Assembly: GCA_003164275.1 (NCBI GenBank)
Contig: PLSY01000280.1
Span: 1,315 to 10,303 of the forward strand
From: Acidimicrobiaceae bacterium
GTDB lineage: Bacteria > Actinomycetota > Acidimicrobiia > Acidimicrobiales > RAAP-2
Direction: 5' to 3'
Length of the DNA stretch: 8,989 nt
Position numbers and translations under genes: made by a program. The notes beneath the pieces were generated by a model that worked only from the letters and a program-made list of their open reading frames with translations, was not told the DNA's origin and did not search any database. Shown here piece by piece: positions 1 to 6,751 of this stretch (the first letter of the stretch is position 1; each line of letters starts with the position of its first letter).

Positions 1-2
1 TC

Positions 3-398
3 GGAGTCGATCCCGACCCATGGACATCGGCCGGTGGCCTGACCTACGTCGTCGGGGACGCCATCACCGACGCGTCGTTGACCCTTGGCGAGCTTGCTCT
101 GGACGACGGTGATGCTCGACTGGCGGCCTGGGCAGCCCGCCAGGGCCAACTGGCGAATCGCTACGACCAAGGCCTGTGGCGGGTTCTCCTCCGAGCTGCC
201 GGCGACGAATCTGCCCGCATGCAGATCTGGGGCGAACTTCATGCCCTCCTTGCCATTGATGGCGATCCCGCCGAGGACCTCGAGCCGGCCACCCTCGACC
301 TATACGCTTCCCTCAGCATCCCAAGGCGGGCAGCTTCCGAAGTCGTCGTGTTGCAGGACGACGATGACGCCGTCCTTCCGACCCGCCAAGCGGTGTGA
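3..398 (+). CDS. C-terminal end of a BTAD-domain protein (5' partial)
   Basis: The reading frame is open from the left edge to a TGA at 396-398, giving 131 visible codons; the start lies outside the window. Visible residues about 26-106 are helical and read like a bacterial transcriptional activator domain (BTAD, TPR-like). They include AAWAARQGQLANRYDQGLW, an LLRAAGD turn, and DLEPATLDLYASL near the end, which matches the usual pattern of a Trp/Leu-rich helix followed by an LEP-T-LY segment. The last 25 residues are acidic and look disordered. In actinobacteria such C-terminal BTADs occur in SARP-type regulators and in large LysM-plus-BTAD proteins, often near pilus or conjugation genes; the visible part cannot tell these apart. 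It has no overlap with the downstream operon and is separated from it by 241 bases. The BTAD call rests on pattern recognition only. Confidence 0.6.
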   Translation, partial: GVDPDPWTSAGGLTYVVGDAITDASLTLGELALDDGDARLAAWAARQGQLANRYDQGLWRVLLRAAGDESARMQIWGELHALLAIDGDPAEDLEPATLDLYASLSIPRRAASEVVVLQDDDDAVLPTRQAV

Positions 399-423
399 CG
401 CCGTTGGAGTATCGCCCGTCCTT

Positions 424-475
424 AGCGTCGTACGCTGAGCGCGCTCATGCAGTGTGCGAGTTCGCGTGAGCATGA
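424..475. repeat. Cluster of short inverted repeats in the operon leader
   Basis: Three dyads lie side by side. AGCGT-CGT-ACGCT spans 424-436. The perfect 12-base palindrome TGAGCGCGCTCA spans 436-447. TCATGC (445-450) pairs with GCATGA (470-475), and within that loop GCGA (456-459) pairs with TCGC (462-465). The cluster sits between the stop of the BTAD gene and the first large gene of the defence operon, where a promoter or operator is expected. There is no T-run after any stem, so an intrinsic terminator is unlikely. A role as operator or mRNA structure is inferred; short GC palindromes also arise by chance in DNA of this composition. Confidence 0.45.
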
Positions 476-573
476 TGGAGGAGCAGCAGCTGTCGCTCGC
501 TGACCGAGACATCTACCACGGCTTCGTCAACTTTCGTCCAGTACCCTTGGGACGCCATCAGAGGGAGTACTGA
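472..573 (+). CDS. Possible 33-aa small ORF upstream of the helicase
   Basis: ATG at 472 (also ATG 475, or GTG 466 in frame) opens a 33-codon frame ending in TGA at 571-573. The product begins MMEEQQLSLADRDIYHG and ends in GRHQREY; I do not recognise it. About three quarters of its third codon positions are G or C, which is coding-like, and its stop lies one base before an ATG at 575 that has a good ribosome binding site. No clear Shine-Dalgarno precedes its own start. It could be a leader peptide coupled to downstream translation, a remnant of a longer gene, or chance. No signal peptide, membrane segment or known motif is seen. Confidence 0.25.
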   Translation: MMEEQQLSLADRDIYHGFVNFRPVPLGRHQREY

Positions 574-577
574 CATG
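562..577 (+). promoter_or_regulatory. Shine-Dalgarno (AGGGAG) and ATG 575, out of frame with the helicase
   Basis: AGGGAG at 562-567 lies seven bases before ATG 575, the best ribosome binding site in the leader. The frame it opens runs only 51 codons, to TAG at 728-730, and is in the +2 frame rather than the helicase frame. Its third positions are poor in G and C, so the peptide itself does not look coding. The site may be a leader-peptide start that controls helicase translation, or a sign that an indel separates the ancestral start from the helicase frame. A sequencing error cannot be excluded. Confidence 0.4.
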
Positions 578-639
578 TCGGCAGCCAATGGTGTACTCGG
601 AGGCCCATCCGAAACTCATTCGCCCCCATCTGACGCCAA

Positions 640-3600
640 ATGTTGCGGCGTGGGCGGAAGTTCGACATGGGCCCTGATGGCGGGTGTGACACCAGGCAGG
701 ATGCAGCGCTTGGCGACCGCCCGTTGGTAGAGAACGGGGATCGCCTCATCTGGGGTGGCGAGGTGGTGGAGGTCGTAACCGTCCTCCACGAGCGCCGAGA
801 CCGCGTTGAAGTGATCCTCCAAGGTCCTGGTGGTCTCAACAGGGTCACCCTCACTAACGACGAGCTCGACCTTGCGCGGCAGCCCAGCAACGACGGGCAT
901 GGCGACTCGATGGGTGCACTGGCCGGCCTATGGGGCAAGTGGATGGAGTGGGCAACTCCCCGCATCCGCTCGGCGGCCACCGCCACCAAGCCGGTCCGGC
1001 CCTTCGCACATCAGGACGAAGCCGTCTTCGTCCACATGCTCCCTCAACCTCGATTGCGCTTCCTCCTGGCGGATGAGCCAGGAACCGGCAAGACGATCAT
1101 GTCGGGAATGTACATCGTCGAAGGGCGGCGCCGGCGCGCAATCCCGGGCAAGGTCCTGATCGTTCCGCCCGCCCACCTGGTCAGCAAGTGGCTGGCCGAC
1201 TTGTGGCGCTACTTCGGGATCGATGCCGAGCGCCTGGACTCGGCGACGGCGCGCAGTCCTCGCCCCTTGCGGGACGATGTTGACGTCTGGGTCCTCTCGG
1301 TCGACCTGCTTGCCCACAGCCCTGACGTCCTGCGCAAGGTAGCTGGACCGGGCGTCTCGTGGTCGCTCGCCGTCTTTGACGAGGCACACCGCCTTACTCC
1401 GACTTCGCAGTTCCTCGGGGCGGCCAAGCAGGTCGCCGAGGTTACACATCACCTGCTCCTCCTGACCGCTACTCCCCACCGCGGCAAGGAGTGGTACTTC
1501 CAGTGCCTGCTGAACGTCCTGGACCCCGGCCTGTATCCCGTGACAGCCGGGCCAGGGAACAACGAACCCGAGAGCCGACTGCGGCCTTCCCCCCTCCACT
1601 TCATCCGTCGAATGAAGGAGGACCTCCAGGACCATGATGGCCAATCCCTCTTCAAGCCCCGGTATGCAGAGACGGTGCCTGTGCGGCTAGATGCTGACGA
1701 AGTCAGTTGCTACGAGGCGGTACTGAGTTACGTAAACGAGTGGTATGACGACCGGGCGACCTTGGCGAGGAGCATCTACGGCAAGCGGGCTGCCTCCAGC
1801 ATCAACGCCGCGTTAGAGACGCTGCGGCGCAGGCGCGATGCCCTGTCGGCTGGCCAGGCGGGGCAAGTGGCCCCGCCGGCACCATCGGGTTTCGATGACG
1901 CCCGCCTGATCGACGCCGCGGTCGACGATGACGAGTCATGGGAACAGGCGGAGCGATCGATCGTGGCGGAACGTAGCAAGGATCGCCGCGGCGAGCTCAA
2001 AGCCGTCGACAACGTCATCGCTGAACTCGCCCGCTGGCTCGAGGCCGGTGCTGATCCGGCTAAGTGGGATGCCGTGCTGGACGTCTGTGCCCGCCACGAC
2101 CTGCGCCCTGGCGAGGGTCAGCTCCTCGTGTTCACCGAGTTCACCGACACCGCCACCTGGCTGAAAGGTCTCTTCGCCAACGCCGGGTTCAGCGTAGAAC
2201 TGCTGAGCGGAGGAACACCCCAGGATCGCCGAGACGAGCTGCAGCGAGGCTTCCTTGACGGGGAATACCAGGTCCTCGTATCGACCGATGCTGGAGGAGA
2301 GGGCATCGACCTCCAGTCGGCTCACGTCATGGTGGATTGGGACGTCCCATGGAGCCTGGTGCGCCTTGAACAACGTGCCGGCCGGCTCCACCGGATCGGC
2401 CAAGAGAACCCGGTGTTCATCTACCACCTCGTCGCACCGGACACCAGAGAAGGTCGCGTGCAGGAGGTCCTGCTCCAGAACCTCGACGCCGCGGCCCTGG
2501 CATTGGACGGCAGGGTCTTCGATCTTATGGATGCCACCGCTGCGCGGGCCGGGTTCGACTTCGCTGCCGCCCTGACAGATGCTTACAGAGGAGTCGATGC
2601 GACCCCCCGTGTTCCGTCGACCGAGACCCTGGTGCAGCAGGCACGGGAGCTGGCGGCTGAGGAGGACGCGCTCCGCACGCCCACCGACCTCACAGAGGCC
2701 CAGGCCCGGTTCGCTGTCGATCGGTTGGAGGCAGTCAACCCAGTGATGGTCGAGGGTTTCCTCCGCAACATGGCAGCCGCGTCTGAGTGGGAGGTTGGAC
2801 CAGGACCCGCCGCTCGGATCCTCACCGTGAGCGCACACCGGGCACTCCCGGCTGCGCTCGGAGGTGAGACCACCAAGCTCGTGTCGGTGGACGGGGAGGC
2901 CACTGCTGCCGCCCGTTCCGCAGGGGCACAACTGGGGCCCATCGTGACCATCGGGCCTACTGAAGAGGCGTTCCGCCAGCTGTTGATGTACTGCTCAGAG
3001 CGGTTCGATTCTGAGCTCTACCGGGGAGCTGTGGTCACCGACCAGGCGTCGACCACCCCCTACTCGCTCTTCGTCTTCGCCACCGAACTGCAGATCTACG
3101 ACGGAGTGGCCAAAACGGCCCGCCCCAACCCATTCCTCATCCGCTTTTCGGGCAACAATGCCTTCCCAGTGGACTGGACGGCCGTGACCAACCTGCGCCG
3201 CGCCGAAGGGGCAGCCAACCGCCCGGCTCCCGGCTCCCGCATGGACGCTGAAGAAGCAGCAGAGGCATACGTGGCCGTGCAGCAGGCGAAGTCGACAGAG
3301 GAACAGGTGAGCTGGGTCCACCATGCCCGTGAGGACCTCGACTCGCTCCGGGCCCGGTGGCAGCGCCAACTCCGTGATCTCCCAGAGGAGCAGCGGGTGC
3401 CGGCGCGCGAGCGGTTCGACGAGGACCGCCGAAAGCGCCTTGAGGACCTGGCCCGGGCCGAGGTGGTCACAGCATCGCCGCCCCAGCTGATTGGCTGGCT
3501 CGAAGTGCGCCCCGGTGCAAACATCGCAGAGATTGGCTACGACCCCGACAGCGAGCTCCCGGCAATCGAGCTCGTGACGGCCCAGTTGGTCAGTGAGGGC

Positions 3601-3924
3601 TTCGATGTCGATGACCGGCAGACCGCTGGGCTGGGGTACGACCTCTTCGCGCTGCACCGGACGACCCGCGAGCAGCGCCTGGTGGAGGTCAAGGGGCAGC
3701 TCGAAGAACTGGGCGCGGTGACCCTGGAGTCGAACGAGTGGGCGCAGGCCATGCAGCGCGGTGAGGAGTACTGGCTCTATGTCGTCACCAACTGCAAGGC
3801 GGAGCCCACCATCTCGGTGGTCATTGCCGACCCGGCCGGGACTCTATCCGGGGGACCAAGACTTATCGAGAGGTTCCAGATCCCCGTGAGCCAGCTCCGT
3901 CGCTTCGCAGGAGATGCACCGTGA
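640..3924 (+). CDS. SNF2/HepA-family helicase with C-terminal DUF3883 domain, Hma-type defence system
   Basis: This 1094-residue SF2 ATPase is predicted to translocate on or remodel DNA in an anti-phage system. A small beta-rich N-terminal region (about 25-79) precedes the helicase lobes. Motif I is DEPGTGKT (145-152), Ia VLIVPPAH (172-179), II DEAH (247-250), III LTATP (275-279), IV LLVFTEF (495-501), V STDAGGEGIDLQ (548-559) and VI QRAGRLHRIGQ ending at 588. A charged, probably coiled-coil stretch spans about 868-950. The C-terminus (about 960-1070) matches DUF3883, a PD-(D/E)xK-like fold, with GYD (D1001), VEVKG (E1016, K1018) and NEWAQA. An in-frame stop at 631 limits the N-terminus. ATG 640 has no Shine-Dalgarno; ATG 667 has GGAAG six bases upstream and is a good alternative (1085 aa). 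The stop overlaps the methylase start. COG0553 plus DUF3883 helicases are common in defence islands; the exact role here is inferred. Confidence 0.9.
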   Translation: MLRRGRKFDMGPDGGCDTRQDAALGDRPLVENGDRLIWGGEVVEVVTVLHERRDRVEVILQGPGGLNRVTLTNDELDLARQPSNDGHGDSMGALAGLWGKWMEWATPRIRSAATATKPVRPFAHQDEAVFVHMLPQPRLRFLLADEPGTGKTIMSGMYIVEGRRRRAIPGKVLIVPPAHLVSKWLADLWRYFGIDAERLDSATARSPRPLRDDVDVWVLSVDLLAHSPDVLRKVAGPGVSWSLAVFDEAHRLTPTSQFLGAAKQVAEVTHHLLLLTATPHRGKEWYFQCLLNVLDPGLYPVTAGPGNNEPESRLRPSPLHFIRRMKEDLQDHDGQSLFKPRYAETVPVRLDADEVSCYEAVLSYVNEWYDDRATLARSIYGKRAASSINAALETLRRRRDALSAGQAGQVAPPAPSGFDDARLIDAAVDDDESWEQAERSIVAERSKDRRGELKAVDNVIAELARWLEAGADPAKWDAVLDVCARHDLRPGEGQLLVFTEFTDTATWLKGLFANAGFSVELLSGGTPQDRRDELQRGFLDGEYQVLVSTDAGGEGIDLQSAHVMVDWDVPWSLVRLEQRAGRLHRIGQENPVFIYHLVAPDTREGRVQEVLLQNLDAAALALDGRVFDLMDATAARAGFDFAAALTDAYRGVDATPRVPSTETLVQQARELAAEEDALRTPTDLTEAQARFAVDRLEAVNPVMVEGFLRNMAAASEWEVGPGPAARILTVSAHRALPAALGGETTKLVSVDGEATAAARSAGAQLGPIVTIGPTEEAFRQLLMYCSERFDSELYRGAVVTDQASTTPYSLFVFATELQIYDGVAKTARPNPFLIRFSGNNAFPVDWTAVTNLRRAEGAANRPAPGSRMDAEEAAEAYVAVQQAKSTEEQVSWVHHAREDLDSLRARWQRQLRDLPEEQRVPARERFDEDRRKRLEDLARAEVVTASPPQLIGWLEVRPGANIAEIGYDPDSELPAIELVTAQLVSEGFDVDDRQTAGLGYDLFALHRTTREQRLVEVKGQLEELGAVTLESNEWAQAMQRGEEYWLYVVTNCKAEPTISVVIADPAGTLSGGPRLIERFQIPVSQLRRFAGDAP
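3909..3924 (+). promoter_or_regulatory. Ribosome binding site and GTGA stop-start overlap, helicase to methylase
   Basis: AGGAG at 3909-3913 lies seven bases before GTG 3921. That GTG overlaps the helicase TGA (3922-3924) in the four bases GTGA. The strong Shine-Dalgarno fixes GTG 3921 as the methylase start, and the overlap implies coupled translation of the two subunits. Confidence 0.8.
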
Positions 3925-6749
3925 CCGAAAACGACAACGAAGGGGAGATCGTCGACGGCTCAGCCTCGCTGATCGATCGCTGGTTCCCGGTTGGAGCTGT
4001 TGACCAAGCGTGCGGTACTCCGGCGGGATCCGGCCGGAACGAGAAGGCGATCTTCACCTGGTTCGCATCACGGCCCATTGCTCAAGCTCGCGCAGCAGTA
4101 CTCTGCTCGCTCCTTACCGAGAGCGCCGACGCCGGAGACGTGCACCTCCGGGAACTGGTGTCTACGGCAGTCATCTCAGGTTCGGCAGATGCCCTCGACG
4201 AACTCGCTGCCAGGATCCCAGATGTGGATGGACAGCGTCCCGTGGTGCTGGATTGCTTCTCTGGCCGCGGGATCATCCCACTTGAGGCGGCCAGACTTGG
4301 ACTTCGCTCCGTGGGGACAGACTTGTCCCCAGTAGCGGTACTCGCCTCGCGGCTGCTAGCGGATTGGGCGCTGCGGGACTGGTCCAACGAGCCTGAAGTG
4401 CCTTTCGCCGCTGACTCTGACGGCCCGCAAGAGAATGGAGCTCCAGTCCTGTTTGACGGGGTGGGTGGCGAGCCCAAGCTCGTCCAGGATCTGCGTCGTT
4501 ACTTCGCTGAGGTGGGTCGGCGGACGGAGGCGGCAGTATCGAACTGCTATCCGAGGAACGCAGATGGCTCATACCCGTGGGGCTACCTCTGGGCCATCAC
4601 GATCCCGTGTGACGCGTGCCAGAGGCGGTTCCCACTCGTGGGCTCCCTGGTGCTGCGTCACCCGTATGCGGCAACGGCAGACGAGGGTCAGTGGCTTCGG
4701 ATCGCGACGGACCCCGAATTGGGGCAGTGGTCTGCCAATGTCGAGGTAGGTACGCCGACGGGCCAACCCACAATGCGTGCGACTGAGGGCCGGAAGGGGA
4801 AGTCAGCCCACTGTCCGTTCTGCGATCACATTCACCCGCTCGACGCGGTGAAGACAAAGGGATTTGCTGACCAGTATGAAGATGCCCCGCTGATCGCCGC
4901 CGACCTGTCGACTGTTCAGGTTCCGACGTCGAACGGGAAGACGCGCCGCGTAGAGCGCAAGATATTCCGACCCCTTACCGCACTTGAGGTGGATACAGCC
5001 ATTGGGGTTGACGTTTCGTCATTGACCCCGTTCGGCAACCTCCCCGCGGCCCCATCCGAACTCATTGCCCCAGGCAACAAGGACAGCGTGCGCGGCACTG
5101 GGTATGGCCGAACAACATGGGCGAGCTTGATGAACGACCGTCAGATCTTGCAGTTCACGGAGATGGTGAGGGCGATTCGCGGCTGCTATCAGGATGTGCT
5201 CGAGGCCGGAGCTTCCCCGGAATACGCGCAGGCTCTAGCGGGATACGCAGCCTCCAACCTGGTCCGCCGTCTGCGCCGAGCAACGCGCGGAGTGACCCTG
5301 CAAGCACATGGATCGACCAATGGGACTGCTCAGAACCGGAACCAGACTACGGATCTGTTCAAGGACGAGAGCATGGTCGCCTTCAATTTTGATTGGTTCG
5401 AGACGGGCCCCGGGGACGGGCCAGGCACCTGGAGATCGCTGACCTCGACGACGCTGACTCCACTCTGCACGCACGTTGCCGGCCTTACCAAGCTCGCAGC
5501 GCCTGGTCGGTTCCGTCGAGCTTCGGCCACGAACTTGCCATACCGAGATGCGACGATCGATGCGGTCGTCGTAGATCCTCCCTACTACTCGATGATCGAT
5601 TACGCCGATGTTTCGGATCTCTTCTATGTGTGGCTACGGCGTTGCCTGTTCGACGTGATCCCGGACCTATTCGCGAATGCTGGCGACGAGCTAGGGCTCC
5701 AGGACAAGAGCCAGGAGATCATCGTCAAGCGGGGAGCCACACGTGATGACCCGCGGACAACCAACTGGTACGAGCGCCAGCTCTCCGCTGCCTTCGCGGA
5801 GATGCGCCGTGTGCTCAAGACAAGGGGCACCCTCACGGTCGTTTTCGGGCATTCAGATCCCGACGCCTGGCGGCGACTTCTTGGAGGACTGCGGGATGCG
5901 GGCTTCGTTGTCACGTCTGCATGGCCTGCGCGAACGGAGTCGGGTGCCACGGGCGTTGCATCGATCAAGGTGACCGTCACCATCGGATGCAGGGTCGCCC
6001 CCGAGGGTCGGCGTGCCTCCACGGCTGCTCAGGTGGAACGGGAGATCGCTGAACTCATCCGCAAGCGCGTCGGGCAATGGGACGACTGGGGGTTGGCCTT
6101 GTCTGACCAGCTCATGGCGTCCTATGGCCCTGCTATGCAGTGCGTCGGGCGCTACCGGGTGATCCAACGGCCCGACGGAACCGAGCCTGATCTCGATCAC
6201 TTCCTGGCGATCGGCCGGCGTTCGGTCATCGAAGCACATGCCTTCAAGGTCGATGAGTTGCCTCTCGACACCTTCGATCCGCAGACCCGCTTCGCGATCT
6301 TCTGGCTCCGGGCGTTCGGCACTGCCGCGGTGAACAAGGGCGAGTCGGTCTTCCATGCCCAGTCCAGCCAACTCCGGATGGACGATGTGAGGCCCAAGAT
6401 CCTCGAGGAGACCAAGAATGGCTTCTCTCTCACCCTCAAGCCACCCGCCAGCGTCGACGACCGCTCATCGGTTATCGAGGTAGTACGGGCTCTCGGGGCG
6501 GGGTGGGCGTCCGATGGCACCGAGGGCGCTGCGCAGGCGGTCATCGCAAGCGGTAGCCCCCCGGACGATGCACACCTTTGGGCCACAGTGGGAGAGCTAG
6601 TGAGCCAGCTCCCTGACTCGGACCGATTCGCGGTCGCGCTCACCGCCTGTCAGCGAAACCGTCGAGCAATCGAGACCGAAGTACGACACGGCACTCCAGC
6701 GATGGTCCATCAGGACGAGCTGTCGTTCGACGAGACTGGAACTTCGTGA
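3921..6749 (+). CDS. DUF1156/COG1743-type DNA methyltransferase, probably N6-adenine
   Basis: This 942-residue protein is predicted to transfer a methyl group from SAM to an exocyclic amino group in DNA, marking self DNA. The N-terminus has the DUF1156 hallmark: DRWFPVGAVDQAC, then RNEKAIFTWFASRPIAQAR (F45 to R57 region). SAM motif I is VLDCFSGRGIIPLE (D111, G115, G117). Two Cys pairs, C230-x2-C233 and C298-x2-C301 followed by H303/H305, suggest the Zn-ribbon known in COG1743. The catalytic motif IV is DPPYYS (D552-P-P-Y555), followed by DYADVSDLFYVWLRR, typical of this family. DPPY favours N6-adenine; N4-cytosine is possible. Motif I before a long insert and then motif IV suggests an alpha-like order, with the insert as a candidate target-recognition region. 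All key residues appear intact. It overlaps both neighbours, consistent with one operon. Confidence 0.92.
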   Translation: MTENDNEGEIVDGSASLIDRWFPVGAVDQACGTPAGSGRNEKAIFTWFASRPIAQARAAVLCSLLTESADAGDVHLRELVSTAVISGSADALDELAARIPDVDGQRPVVLDCFSGRGIIPLEAARLGLRSVGTDLSPVAVLASRLLADWALRDWSNEPEVPFAADSDGPQENGAPVLFDGVGGEPKLVQDLRRYFAEVGRRTEAAVSNCYPRNADGSYPWGYLWAITIPCDACQRRFPLVGSLVLRHPYAATADEGQWLRIATDPELGQWSANVEVGTPTGQPTMRATEGRKGKSAHCPFCDHIHPLDAVKTKGFADQYEDAPLIAADLSTVQVPTSNGKTRRVERKIFRPLTALEVDTAIGVDVSSLTPFGNLPAAPSELIAPGNKDSVRGTGYGRTTWASLMNDRQILQFTEMVRAIRGCYQDVLEAGASPEYAQALAGYAASNLVRRLRRATRGVTLQAHGSTNGTAQNRNQTTDLFKDESMVAFNFDWFETGPGDGPGTWRSLTSTTLTPLCTHVAGLTKLAAPGRFRRASATNLPYRDATIDAVVVDPPYYSMIDYADVSDLFYVWLRRCLFDVIPDLFANAGDELGLQDKSQEIIVKRGATRDDPRTTNWYERQLSAAFAEMRRVLKTRGTLTVVFGHSDPDAWRRLLGGLRDAGFVVTSAWPARTESGATGVASIKVTVTIGCRVAPEGRRASTAAQVEREIAELIRKRVGQWDDWGLALSDQLMASYGPAMQCVGRYRVIQRPDGTEPDLDHFLAIGRRSVIEAHAFKVDELPLDTFDPQTRFAIFWLRAFGTAAVNKGESVFHAQSSQLRMDDVRPKILEETKNGFSLTLKPPASVDDRSSVIEVVRALGAGWASDGTEGAAQAVIASGSPPDDAHLWATVGELVSQLPDSDRFAVALTACQRNRRAIETEVRHGTPAMVHQDELSFDETGTS

Positions 6750-6751
6750 TG
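6746..6751 (+). promoter_or_regulatory. TGATG stop-start overlap, methylase to ATPase
   Basis: The methylase TGA (6747-6749) shares its A with ATG 6749-6751. An in-frame GTG at 6746 is an alternative start one codon earlier. Only a weak GGA (6738-6740) lies upstream, so initiation of the ATPase probably depends on ribosomes terminating on the methylase message. Confidence 0.7.

Noticed and set aside
404..436. Promoter-like TTGGAG followed by TACGCT
   Set aside because: The spacing between the two boxes is about 21 bases, too long for a normal sigma-70-type promoter, and the boxes match poorly.
424..447. Possible intrinsic terminator after the BTAD gene
   Set aside because: The stems are short and no run of T follows.
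638..645. Programmed -1 frameshift joining the ATG 575 frame to the helicase frame
   Set aside because: No slippery heptamer or stimulatory structure is evident near the only usable overlap after the stop at 631.
588..677. Third-frame 30-codon ORF in the leader (ATG 588 to TGA 675-677)
   Set aside because: It overlaps the probable helicase start, has no Shine-Dalgarno and only middling third-position GC; too weak to list as a gene.
928..1644. Antisense ORF of 238 codons opposite helicase motifs I-III
   Set aside because: It is the complement of the conserved Walker A and DEAH coding region, with no recognisable domain and no credible ribosome binding site.
1936..2931. Long antisense ORF (331 codons) opposite the helicase
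   Set aside because: It lies wholly antisense to well-conserved helicase motifs IV-VI, its translation matches no family I recognise, and long antisense frames are expected in high-GC coding DNA.
5402..5424. Short GACGGGCC-type direct repeat inside the methylase gene
   Set aside because: It encodes a Gly/Pro-rich loop (GPGDGPG) and is explained by codon use; there is no array or mobile-element structure.
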